Position numbers and translations under genes: made by a program. 64,000 nucleotides of DNA, taken from Pseudomonas frederiksbergensis (GTDB lineage: Bacteria > Pseudomonadota > Gammaproteobacteria > Pseudomonadales > Pseudomonadaceae). Below the pieces are notes generated by a model. The model saw only the letters and a list, made by a program, of their open reading frames with translations. It ran no database searches and had not been told where the DNA came from. Shown one piece after another: positions 45,777 through 52,554 of this stretch (the stretch's first letter is position 1; each line of letters starts with the position of its first letter). The stretch is taken from the NCBI RefSeq assembly GCF_001952935.1, contig NZ_CP018319.1, forward strand, positions 5,786,001-5,850,000, given 5' to 3'.

Positions 45777-46394
45777 ATGCCCGACGCCTACCTGCCCGCC
45801 ACCGAGTTTCTATCGTCCATCGATGAGGACTGGCGCCGCCACATCGCCGCCATCGGCCCTTGCCTGCATCAACCCCATGCGGCACGCGATCCTTATGAGT
45901 CACTGGTGCGGGCGATTGCCTATCAGCAACTGCACGCCAAGGCCGGTGATGCGATTGTCGGTCGGTTGATCGCGTTGTTTGGGACGGGCGCGTTCCCGAG
46001 GCCTGAGCAGATTGTCGCGACCGGGTTCAATCAACTGCGCAGTTGCGGCTTTTCCGCCAGCAAGATCGCAACCATTCAGGGCATTGCCCAAGCGGCGCTG
46101 GACGGTGTGGTGCCGGATTACGCTGAGGCAATGGCGATGGCGGATGAAGCGCTGATCGAGCGATTAATTACCTTGCGCGGGGTTGGGCGCTGGACGGTTG
46201 AGATGTTGCTGATCTACAGCCTGGAGCGGCCGGATATTTTGCCCGCCGATGACTTTGGCGTGCGTGAGGGATATCGCCGGCTCAAGGGGCTGGAGGTGCA
46301 GCCGACGCGCAAGCAGATGATTGAGATCGGGTTGGCGTGGAGCCCTTATCGGACGGTGGCTTCCTGGTATTTGTGGCGGATGACCGGCAAGTAG
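45777..46394 (+). CDS. DNA-3-methyladenine glycosylase II (AlkA-like)
   Basis: A 205-residue HhH-GPD base-excision glycosylase. The helix-hairpin-helix LITLRGVGRWTVEMLLIYSL is followed by the catalytic acid in PADDFGVRE (Asp158 or Asp159). It removes alkylated bases such as 3-methyladenine. It lacks the N-terminal domain of E. coli AlkA (282 residues), as in the short bacterial and yeast Mag1-like forms. It starts 3 bases after the upstream stop, in an operon with ada. Confidence 0.92.
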   Translation: MPDAYLPATEFLSSIDEDWRRHIAAIGPCLHQPHAARDPYESLVRAIAYQQLHAKAGDAIVGRLIALFGTGAFPRPEQIVATGFNQLRSCGFSASKIATIQGIAQAALDGVVPDYAEAMAMADEALIERLITLRGVGRWTVEMLLIYSLERPDILPADDFGVREGYRRLKGLEVQPTRKQMIEIGLAWSPYRTVASWYLWRMTGK

Positions 46395-46409
46395 ACCGCG
46401 TTATCGTTC

Positions 46410-46474
46410 TTCGCGAGCAAGCCCGCTCCCACAAGGGGAATGCATTTCAATGTGGGAGCGGGCTTGCTCGCGAA
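46410..46474. repeat. REP-like palindrome
   Basis: TTCGCGAGCAAGCCCGCTCC... at 46410-46433 is the exact complement of 46451-46474, with 17 bases between. The same core as the element at 7821-7888. It lies after the glycosylase gene. Confidence 0.92.
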
Positions 46475-46582
46475 GAGGCCGGACCATTCACCACAAATCC
46501 AACTACCCATCACCCTCCCTTATCCGCCATGACTTCTCCTCAAACCCGGCGCATGTTGATCCCTCAACCGGAGGGATTCGCC

Positions 46583-46987
46583 ATGCTCAACGCACTCAAA
46601 CAGATCAACTCAACCTCAGCCTTCAATCGCTGGGCCGGTTTCGAAGTCACTCGCGCCGAGAGCGGCGAAGCCGAGCTCACGATGGCTTTTCGCGAGAGCG
46701 ATATGGCGCAGTACGCAGGCTTCCTGCACGCCGGACTGATCGGCGCGCTGCTCGACACCGCCTGCGGATTCGCAGCCGGAACGGTCGCCGGCAATGTGCT
46801 GGCTTCACACTTCTCAGTGAACTGCTTGGCTCCCGCCATCGGCGAAGTGTTCATCGCTCAGGGGCGGGTGGTAAAGGCCGGCAAGAAACAAGTGTTCGCC
46901 CGCGCCGAGTTGTTCGCGCAAACCGGCGATCAGCTGAAACTGGTGGCGACCGGCGACGCGATTCTCGTACCGGTCGAGGGGCGCTGA
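46583..46987 (+). CDS. PaaI-like hotdog-fold thioesterase
   Basis: A 134-residue single hotdog-domain protein that should hydrolyse acyl- or aryl-CoA thioesters. The active-site region YAGFLHAGLIGALLDTACGFAA is the family hallmark (HxG and Asp). The ATG at 46583 has GGAGG 8 bases upstream, which overrides a longer open frame from 46337 running back through the REP. Substrate unknown. Confidence 0.93.
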   Translation: MLNALKQINSTSAFNRWAGFEVTRAESGEAELTMAFRESDMAQYAGFLHAGLIGALLDTACGFAAGTVAGNVLASHFSVNCLAPAIGEVFIAQGRVVKAGKKQVFARAELFAQTGDQLKLVATGDAILVPVEGR

Positions 46988-47033
46988 GAGTCTAGGCTGT
47001 CTTGGGAACGTTGCAGATTTGACGGAGGTTCCC

Positions 47034-47522
47034 ATGCAGCTCGAAGGTTCCTGCCATTGCGGCGCGGTGTCGTTCAGTTTGACCAGCGCCCATCCCTACC
47101 CGTATCAGCGTTGCTATTGCTCGATCTGTCGCAAGACTCAGGGCGGTGGCGGCTACGCGATCAATATTGCCGGTGATGCCAATAGCCTGAAAGTGCGAGG
47201 GCGCAAACACGTTGCGATTTACCGTGCGCGGCTCAAGGATGAAGGCCAGAAGCGTGCCCACCGCAGCAGCCTGGAGCGACATTTCTGCACGACCTGCGGC
47301 TCGGGCTTGTGGATATTCAGCCCCGAATGGCCAGAGCTGATTCACCCGTTTGCCTCTGCCATCGACACCCCGCTGCCGGTGCCACCGGAGCGCACGCACT
47401 TGATGCTCGGGTCAAAGGCGCCTTGGGTCGAGGCACAGGTGCAGCCTGGCGACAAACAGTTCGATATTTTTCCCGAAGAATCCATCGCCGAATGGCATGA
47501 GCGTCTGGGTTTGAGCCGCTAA
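47034..47522 (+). CDS. GFA-family (glutathione-dependent formaldehyde-activating-like) protein
   Basis: A 162-residue zinc protein of the GFA/CENP-V fold. It starts LEGSCHCGAVSF, continues with RCYCSICRKTQG and FCTTCGSGLW, giving the expected cysteine ligands for two zinc ions. The founding member speeds formaldehyde-glutathione adduct formation, but most paralogues have unknown roles. GGAGG precedes the ATG at 47034. Confidence 0.92.
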   Translation: MQLEGSCHCGAVSFSLTSAHPYPYQRCYCSICRKTQGGGGYAINIAGDANSLKVRGRKHVAIYRARLKDEGQKRAHRSSLERHFCTTCGSGLWIFSPEWPELIHPFASAIDTPLPVPPERTHLMLGSKAPWVEAQVQPGDKQFDIFPEESIAEWHERLGLSR

Positions 47523-47630
47523 GCCCGTTCACAGTCTTTGACAGTTTCCCGACAAAGCTGTCAAAGATTGCCGCCCGGCAGCCGCCTAGCATGGGCGCAT
47601 CCAAACTCCCTCGGGTGCTCCCATGTTAAA

Positions 47631-47741
47631 GATCGTTCCCACGCTCCGCGTGGGAATGCAGCAACGGACGCTCCGCGTTCGGCTTTGGATGGGACGCGGA
47701 GCGTCCCGGGATGCATTCCCACGCAGAGCGTGGGAACGATC
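47631..47741. repeat. 107-bp-class palindromic repeat, copy 2
   Basis: Starts GATCGTTCCCACGCTCCGCG and ends with the complementary sequence GCGTGGGAACGATC, with an inner stem GGACGCTCCGCGT / ACGCGGAGCGTCC. Same family as 15221, 55233 and 61227. It lies between the GFA gene and the 3' end of the sensor kinase gene, which converge. Confidence 0.92.
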
Positions 47742-47746
47742 AACAA

Positions 47747-49033
47747 CTAATCCTGGTGCGCCCAGGTCATGCGAAACGACGCCCCGCCCCACGGCGAGTC
47801 CGCCACTTCCACTTGCCCGCCATGGGATTGCGACACCCGCCGCACGAGCGCCAGGCCCAGGCCGAAGCCACCGGTGCGGCGGTCGCGGCTGGCGTCCAGG
47901 CGCGAGAACGGTTCGAAGATTTTCTCCCGCCCGTCCGTCGGCACGCCCGGCCCGTCGTCGTTGACCCGCACTTCGTAGTGATCACCGGTGCGCACCAATG
48001 ACACCTCCACCCGCTCATCGGCATAACGAATGGCATTGCGCAGCAGGTTGATCACCGCCCGGGCCATAAAACGCGGCTCGATGCGGACCTCATCGACCTG
48101 GCACTCGACAATCAGCAATTGCACACCAGCGGCTTCAGCTTCCAGCGCGACGCTGCCGAGCACACTGTCGAGCCAACTGCTGGCCTGAATGTTTTCCCGA
48201 GTGATCACCGTGGCGCCGCGCTCGAGGCTGGCATAGGTGAGCAGTTCGGACACCATCTCTTCGAGCTCGCCGAGGTCGGCGTACATGTCGGCGATCAGCT
48301 CACGGTTCTGGGTCGGATCGGGTTGTTGCTTGAGCTGGTCGAGTTCGAAAGACAATCGGGCAATCGGCGTGCGCAATTCATGGGACACCGCGTTGGTCAG
48401 CTCGCGCTGATTGGCAATCAGGCTTTCGATGCGCGCCGCCATCAGGTTGAAATGTTCGGACAGGTCGCGGATGTTCGAGCGCTTGGACAGCTGGATCCGC
48501 GATGACAGGTCGTTATCGCCAAAACGCTCAGCCGCCAGACGCAGCTTTTCCAGATCGCGCCGGTGCGGGCGCACCCAGAATAACAACACGAACCCGATCA
48601 TCACCGCGATCATCAGATAGGCCGCGGCAATGTAGAACGACATCAGACTCGGCTCAGCCGGCAGCATGATGCTGAGCAGTTGCGAACCGTCGTCAATGCG
48701 CGAGATGAATTGCGTGTACTTTTCACGAATCACCAGCAGGCCCTGGGCCAACTCGGCTTTCTCCTGATCGCTCAGGGACAATTGGTCGGTCTCGACCAGG
48801 GTCAGGCCCAAGCCGTAGTAGGGGCGCACCGCGTCCAGTTGTCGCTCCCGGGCCGCCCCGTCCAGGCCGCGCAACTGCTCGGCCAGCGACCAGGCCTGGC
48901 CCCGCACCGCCTCGCGGTTGTAGTTCTGCATCTGACCGTCGAGAAGCGCATTGAACGCGCGATCGACCGTTTGCAGCCCCAGGACCAGGCCAACCGTCAT
49001 CACCAGAAACAGCCCCAAAAATAACCGCAGCAT
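47747..49033 (-). CDS. Sensor histidine kinase (RstB/ParS-like)
   Basis: A 428-residue membrane kinase: first helix at residues 2-20, a periplasmic sensor domain of about 110 residues, a second helix near 135-155, and HAMP. The dimerisation box with phospho-acceptor His218 in VSHELRTPIARL follows, then an ATPase domain with NLLRNAIRYA, DDGPGVP and GFGLGLALV. It is adjacent, with no bases between, to the response regulator gene. Length and organisation match my recollection of P. aeruginosa ParS and also E. coli RstB; the orthology is not settled, so no symbol is given. Confidence 0.94.
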   Translation of the reverse strand: MLRLFLGLFLVMTVGLVLGLQTVDRAFNALLDGQMQNYNREAVRGQAWSLAEQLRGLDGAARERQLDAVRPYYGLGLTLVETDQLSLSDQEKAELAQGLLVIREKYTQFISRIDDGSQLLSIMLPAEPSLMSFYIAAAYLMIAVMIGFVLLFWVRPHRRDLEKLRLAAERFGDNDLSSRIQLSKRSNIRDLSEHFNLMAARIESLIANQRELTNAVSHELRTPIARLSFELDQLKQQPDPTQNRELIADMYADLGELEEMVSELLTYASLERGATVITRENIQASSWLDSVLGSVALEAEAAGVQLLIVECQVDEVRIEPRFMARAVINLLRNAIRYADERVEVSLVRTGDHYEVRVNDDGPGVPTDGREKIFEPFSRLDASRDRRTGGFGLGLALVRRVSQSHGGQVEVADSPWGGASFRMTWAHQD

Positions 49034-49741
49034 TTACCGCTCCCACGCAAACGGATTGAACAGATAACCCTTGCCCCATACGGTCTTGATACACAGCGGC
49101 TCTCGAGGGTTGTCCTTGAGCTTGCCCCGTAGTTTGCTGATGTAGACGTCAACGCTGCGGTTCAGGCCGTCGAAAGCGATGCCGCGCATGCGGTTGAGAA
49201 TATCGTCACGGGACAGGATTTTTCCGGCAGAGCTGGCCAGCAACCACAGCAGTTCGAATTCCATGGTGGTGAGTTCGATGCCCTCTCCCGCCAGCCGCAC
49301 TACCCGGCAGCTGCGGTCGATGCTCAGATGGCCGAACTCCAGAGCGCTGCACACGCCGCTGTCCGGCATCTGGCGGCGTTGCAAGGCGCGTAACCGGGCC
49401 AGCAGGACCGGCGGCTTGATCGGTTTGATCACGTAGTCATCGGCACCGGACTCCAGCCCGAGGATGTGATCGAGGTCGTCTTCCTTGGCGGTAAGAATGA
49501 CGATCGGCGTGTCGGACACGCTACGGATCTCGCGGCACACGTGCAGGCCGCTCTGGCCCGGCAGCATCAGGTCGAGCACGACGACTTTCGGTTTGAATTC
49601 GAGGAACGCGGCCAATGCGAGGTCGCCGCGGTGCACCTGCCGGACTTCAAAACCATGTTGCGACAGGAAATGCGCGATCAGCCCGGCGAGCTTCTCGTCG
49701 TCTTCCACCAGCAGTACTTTGCCAAAACCCAGGCTATCCAT
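49034..49741 (-). CDS. OmpR-family response regulator (RstA/ParR-like)
   Basis: A 235-residue regulator with a receiver domain (VLLVEDDEKL, phospho-acceptor Asp57 in VVLDLMLPG, Lys near VIKPIKPP) and a winged-helix DNA-binding domain. Its C-terminus GLNRSVDVYISKLRGKLKDN and IKTVWGKGYLF is very close to E. coli RstA as I recall it. The kinase gene begins at the next base after its stop. The ATG at 49741 is the natural start; a longer open frame to 49822 adds no domain. Signal and targets unknown. Confidence 0.94.
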   Translation of the reverse strand: MDSLGFGKVLLVEDDEKLAGLIAHFLSQHGFEVRQVHRGDLALAAFLEFKPKVVVLDLMLPGQSGLHVCREIRSVSDTPIVILTAKEDDLDHILGLESGADDYVIKPIKPPVLLARLRALQRRQMPDSGVCSALEFGHLSIDRSCRVVRLAGEGIELTTMEFELLWLLASSAGKILSRDDILNRMRGIAFDGLNRSVDVYISKLRGKLKDNPREPLCIKTVWGKGYLFNPFAWER

Positions 49742-49820
49742 AACGACCGTCTGCCAACCCTTGTGAGAAGTGGCCGGCATTATGGCGCCAATCGGTGACC
49801 GGACGGTTATCGCAGGCAGC

Positions 49821-49846
49821 AAAAACCGGCCTCGGGGGCCGATTTT
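49821..49846 (-). terminator. Rho-independent terminator after miaE
   Basis: Read on the minus strand, AAAATCGGCC pairs with GGCCGGTTTTT around a short loop, about 50 bases after the miaE stop and before the response regulator promoter. The A-run on the other side could make it bidirectional. Confidence 0.8.
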
Positions 49847-49895
49847 CGGAGATGTTTCATACTTTTAAGAGTTTTTTACATTTACCGTCGAAGCG

Positions 49896-50504
49896 TCAGG
49901 CGGCCGCTGGCACACCGCTGTGGAAACGAAACTCCACGTCCGGCGACTCGATCAGCTCTTGCTCGGCGGTGCGAACCCTGTCGATCACCTGGGCGATGTC
50001 CTTGGCGTCACCGTACTGGTAGGCCAGTTTCAGGTAACCCTGGAAATGCCGGGCCTCGCTTTTGAGCAGGCCGAAATAGAACTTGCCCAGCTCTTCGTCC
50101 AGATGCGGCACCAGCGCTTCAAAACGCTCGCAGCTACGGGCTTCGATAAAGGCGCCGACCACCAGGGTGTCCACCAGTTTGACCGGCTCGTGGCTGCGCA
50201 CCACTTTGCGCAGGCCCGAAGCGTAGCGCCCGGCGGACAGCTGACGCAGCTCGATCTTGCGCTTTTTCATCAGGCGCATGACCTGTTCATGGTGAACCAG
50301 CTCTTCCCGGGCCAGTCGCGACATCAGGTTGATCAGATCGACGTGGGAGTGATACTTGGCGATCAGGCTCAACGCAGTACTGGCGGCCTTGAATTCACAG
50401 TTTTTGTGATCGATCAGCAGGGTTTCCTGATCAGCCAGCGCGGCCTGAACCCAGCCATCGGGGGTGCGGCAGCCGAGGAACTCGTGAATTTCGGGAAGGA
50501 TCAT
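49896..50504 (-). CDS. miaE: tRNA 2-methylthio-N6-isopentenyladenosine(37) hydroxylase
   Basis: A 202-residue diiron ferritin-like hydroxylase that turns ms2i6A37 into ms2io6A37 in tRNAs reading UNN codons, using oxygen. The carboxylate-bridged diiron ligands are seen as EFKAASTALSLIAKYHSH and REELVHHEQV (ExxH), then FIEARSCERFEALVP (ExxxxxR/E) and FYFGLLKSEARHFQGY (ExxH). The ATG at 50504 (MILPEIHEFLGC) is preferred to a TTG at 50528. It is divergent from the stress-protein gene, so the Anr box at 50582 lies in its upstream region as well. Confidence 0.94.
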   Translation of the reverse strand: MILPEIHEFLGCRTPDGWVQAALADQETLLIDHKNCEFKAASTALSLIAKYHSHVDLINLMSRLAREELVHHEQVMRLMKKRKIELRQLSAGRYASGLRKVVRSHEPVKLVDTLVVGAFIEARSCERFEALVPHLDEELGKFYFGLLKSEARHFQGYLKLAYQYGDAKDIAQVIDRVRTAEQELIESPDVEFRFHSGVPAAA

Positions 50505-50581
50505 GGGGCTCACGGACAAGAGGTTCAAAATCGAAGGGCGCCGATTATACCGGCCTGCCAGCAGACCACCAGTCGCGACCG

Positions 50582-50624
50582 TTGATATACATCAAGTCCC
50601 GAATGGCCAGCCAGCAACTATAGT
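50582..50624 (+). promoter_or_regulatory. Anr/FNR class II promoter for the universal stress gene
   Basis: TTGATATACATCAA at 50582-50595 is a perfect TTGAT-N4-ATCAA box. A minus 10 element TATAGT follows at 50619-50624. A start near 50631 places the box centre close to minus 42, the exact class II activator position, and leaves about 34 bases to the ATG at 50665. This predicts activation under oxygen limitation. Confidence 0.82.
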
Positions 50625-50664
50625 TGTCCAACGCAGTATTTTTTACTTCATGGAGATCCCGATC

Positions 50665-51528
50665 ATGCAAGCCATTCGCAGCATTCTGGTGGTCCTCGAA
50701 CCTGAACACTCGGAAAGCCTGGCGCTCAAACGGGCCAAGCTGATTGCCGGCGTGACCCAGGCTCATCTGCATCTGCTGGTCTGCGACCGCAAGCATGACC
50801 ACAGCGGCATGTTGGGCGTGCTCAAGGCCGCGCTGATCGAGGACGGCTACAGCGTCACCACCGAGCAGGCATGGAACGAAAGCCTGCACGAAACCATTGT
50901 CGATGTGCAGCAGGCTGAAGGTTGCGGGCTGGTGATCAAACAGCATTACCCCGACAGTCCGCTGAAAAAAGCCCTGCTGACCCCGGCGGACTGGAAACTG
51001 CTGCGTTACTGCCCGACGCCGGTGCTGCTGGTCAAAACCTCGAAACCCTGGACTGGCGGGGTCATTCTGGCGGCAATCGATGTCGGTAATACCGATGCCG
51101 AACACCGCACCTTGCACGCTTGTATCGTCGATCACGGTTACGACATCGCCAGCCTGGCCAAGGCCCATTTGCACGTGGTCAGCGCCCATCCATCGCCGAT
51201 GCTGTCGGCGGCCGACCCGACGTTACAGCTCAGCGAAACCATCGAGGCGCGCTATCGCGAACAGTGCAAATCGTTTCAGGCCGAGTTCGACATTGATGAC
51301 GAGCACCTGCATATCGAGGAAGGCCCGGCGGATGTGTTGATTCCATTCATGGTCCACAAACTGCAAGCGGCGGTGACGGTAATCGGTACCGTGGCGCGGT
51401 CCGGTTTGTCAGGGGCGTTGATCGGCAATACGGCGGAAGTGGTGCTCGATGCGGTGGAGAGCGATGTGCTGGTGCTGAAGCCGGATACGATCATGGATCA
51501 TCTGGAGGAGATCGTGACTCAGCATTAA
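50665..51528 (+). CDS. Tandem universal stress protein (UspE-like)
   Basis: A 287-residue cytoplasmic protein made of two UspA domains. The first is residues 1-140, with ILVVLEPEHSESLALKRA. The second is about 145-285, with VILAAIDVGNTDAEH and the end VTVIGTVARSGLSGALIGNTAEVVLDAVESDVLVLKP, which holds the ATP-binding G-x2-G-x9-G(S/T) pattern. Two-domain proteins of this sort help pseudomonads survive anaerobic energy stress. GGAG stands 9 bases before the ATG at 50665. The Anr-type promoter directly upstream supports oxygen control. Confidence 0.94.
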   Translation: MQAIRSILVVLEPEHSESLALKRAKLIAGVTQAHLHLLVCDRKHDHSGMLGVLKAALIEDGYSVTTEQAWNESLHETIVDVQQAEGCGLVIKQHYPDSPLKKALLTPADWKLLRYCPTPVLLVKTSKPWTGGVILAAIDVGNTDAEHRTLHACIVDHGYDIASLAKAHLHVVSAHPSPMLSAADPTLQLSETIEARYREQCKSFQAEFDIDDEHLHIEEGPADVLIPFMVHKLQAAVTVIGTVARSGLSGALIGNTAEVVLDAVESDVLVLKPDTIMDHLEEIVTQH

Positions 51529-51534
51529 GACTTT

Positions 51535-51665
51535 TGTGGCGAGGGAGCTTGCTCCCGTTGGGTTGCGAAGCGACCCCAAATCGGCCGGCGCGGTGTTCCA
51601 GACAACATTCGTTGGCCGATTTGCGACTGCTGCGCAGTCGACCGGGAGCAAGCTCCCTCGCCACA
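51535..51665. repeat. REP-like palindrome pair (TGTGGCGAGGGAGCTTGCTCCC type)
   Basis: TGTGGCGAGGGAGCTTGCTC... from 51535 is complementary to the segment ending GCCACA at 51665. An inner pair around CAAATCGGCC / GGCCGATTTG forms a second stem. It lies between the stress gene and the convergent DUF1289 gene. Confidence 0.88.
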
Positions 51666-51675
51666 GGTTAAAGGT

Positions 51676-52146
51676 TTAGCCGCCGAAGGCATCCCTGAGA
51701 AAACCGGGGGCAATGTAGCGCTGGTAATGCGCCTCGGAGAGCAAAAAGAATTCCCGATCAATGGCATCCCGCAGTTCCGGCAGGTTCCAGTCGCGAAACT
51801 CCGGCATCAGCACCATCCCGTAGGCTTCCAGGTTGTTGATGACCCGCGCCCCCCGGGCGATCAACTGATACGCCCAGCAATATTCCGACTGATGCGGCAC
51901 AAAGCGGATCTTGCGCTGCTCCAGCTGCAGACGCAGGCGCTGGGGATCGAAAACTTCAAGCTTGCTGGCCATCACCTGGGACAGCAATAGCTCAAGACGC
52001 AGCCACACCGCGCGCTTTTCCTCCTCGTTGTAACCATTCCAGTTGATCACTTCATGGTGGAAACGCTTGCAGCCACGGCACACCAAATCACCGTAAACAG
52101 TGGAGCAGAGGCCGACGCAGGGGGTCTTGATGGTCTGATTGGGCAT
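51676..52146 (-). CDS. DUF1289 family protein
   Basis: A 156-residue protein with the DUF1289 (YdhL-type) Fe-S or zinc-like cysteine motif at its start: IKTPCVGLCSTVYGDLVCRGCKRFHHE. It contains C-x3-C and C-x2-C and is followed by EEEKRAVWLRL. The rest is a helical extension conserved in pseudomonads as I recall. No function is known. ATG 52146 is chosen; neither it nor the GTG at 52161 has a strong ribosome site. Divergent from acnB. Confidence 0.88.
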   Translation of the reverse strand: MPNQTIKTPCVGLCSTVYGDLVCRGCKRFHHEVINWNGYNEEEKRAVWLRLELLLSQVMASKLEVFDPQRLRLQLEQRKIRFVPHQSEYCWAYQLIARGARVINNLEAYGMVLMPEFRDWNLPELRDAIDREFFLLSEAHYQRYIAPGFLRDAFGG

Positions 52147-52233
52147 AGGTTGGGAGAGCACGGGAAAGCAGAACAGGTCGGCATGTTAGCCCTTTGTCTA
52201 ACATTCATCACCCCTCAAAGTTCGAGGGCCAAC

Positions 52234-52262
52234 TTACCTTTAAATTTTTTTTGCCGTAGAAT
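52234..52262 (+). promoter_or_regulatory. Candidate promoter of acnB
   Basis: TAGAAT at 52257-52262 is a good minus 10 box; the hexamer 17 bases upstream, TTACCT at 52234, matches minus 35 only partly. Transcription from about 52269 would give a leader of about 285 bases that includes the folded element at 52294-52434. Confidence 0.5.
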
Positions 52263-52293
52263 CAGCCAGCCTTTTAAGGCGCCAATGTCCGTT

Positions 52294-52434
52294 AGAAGCT
52301 GTTTTCAAAGCGTCACGAGCACAGTCGTTCCTTCAGAGCGGTGTTGGCGAAGGGTTTTTCCAGCGGGGAAAAGCCCAACGCCAACCCTCATCAGCTCCCC
52401 GTTCTGCAGGCGTAAAACTTTGAAAGCAGCTTCT
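52294..52434 (+). ncRNA. Strongly folded acnB 5' leader (candidate cis-regulatory RNA or sRNA)
   Basis: Three coaxial stems are visible by eye. Outer: 52294-52310 (AGAAGCTGTTTTCAAAG) with 52418-52434 (CTTTGAAAGCAGCTTCT), 16 of 17 pairs. Middle: CAGAGCGG at 52334-52341 with CCGTTCTG at 52399-52406, with one G-U pair. Inner: GTTGGCG at 52343-52349 with CGCCAAC at 52379-52385, continuing through GGGTTTTTCC and GGAAAAGCCC around a 6-base loop. No T-run follows, so it is not a simple terminator. The 408-base gap holds no gene. Function is inferred from position only. Confidence 0.6.
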
Positions 52435-52554
52435 GTAAGGAATTGTCGGTAATTCTGGCTAAGCGGCCCACAACGCCACGCAGCGCATGAGTACGGCAAT
52501 TTCGGGATGAGCGTCCCGGACACCCATTTGGGACCACTGATGAGGGTAATAACT

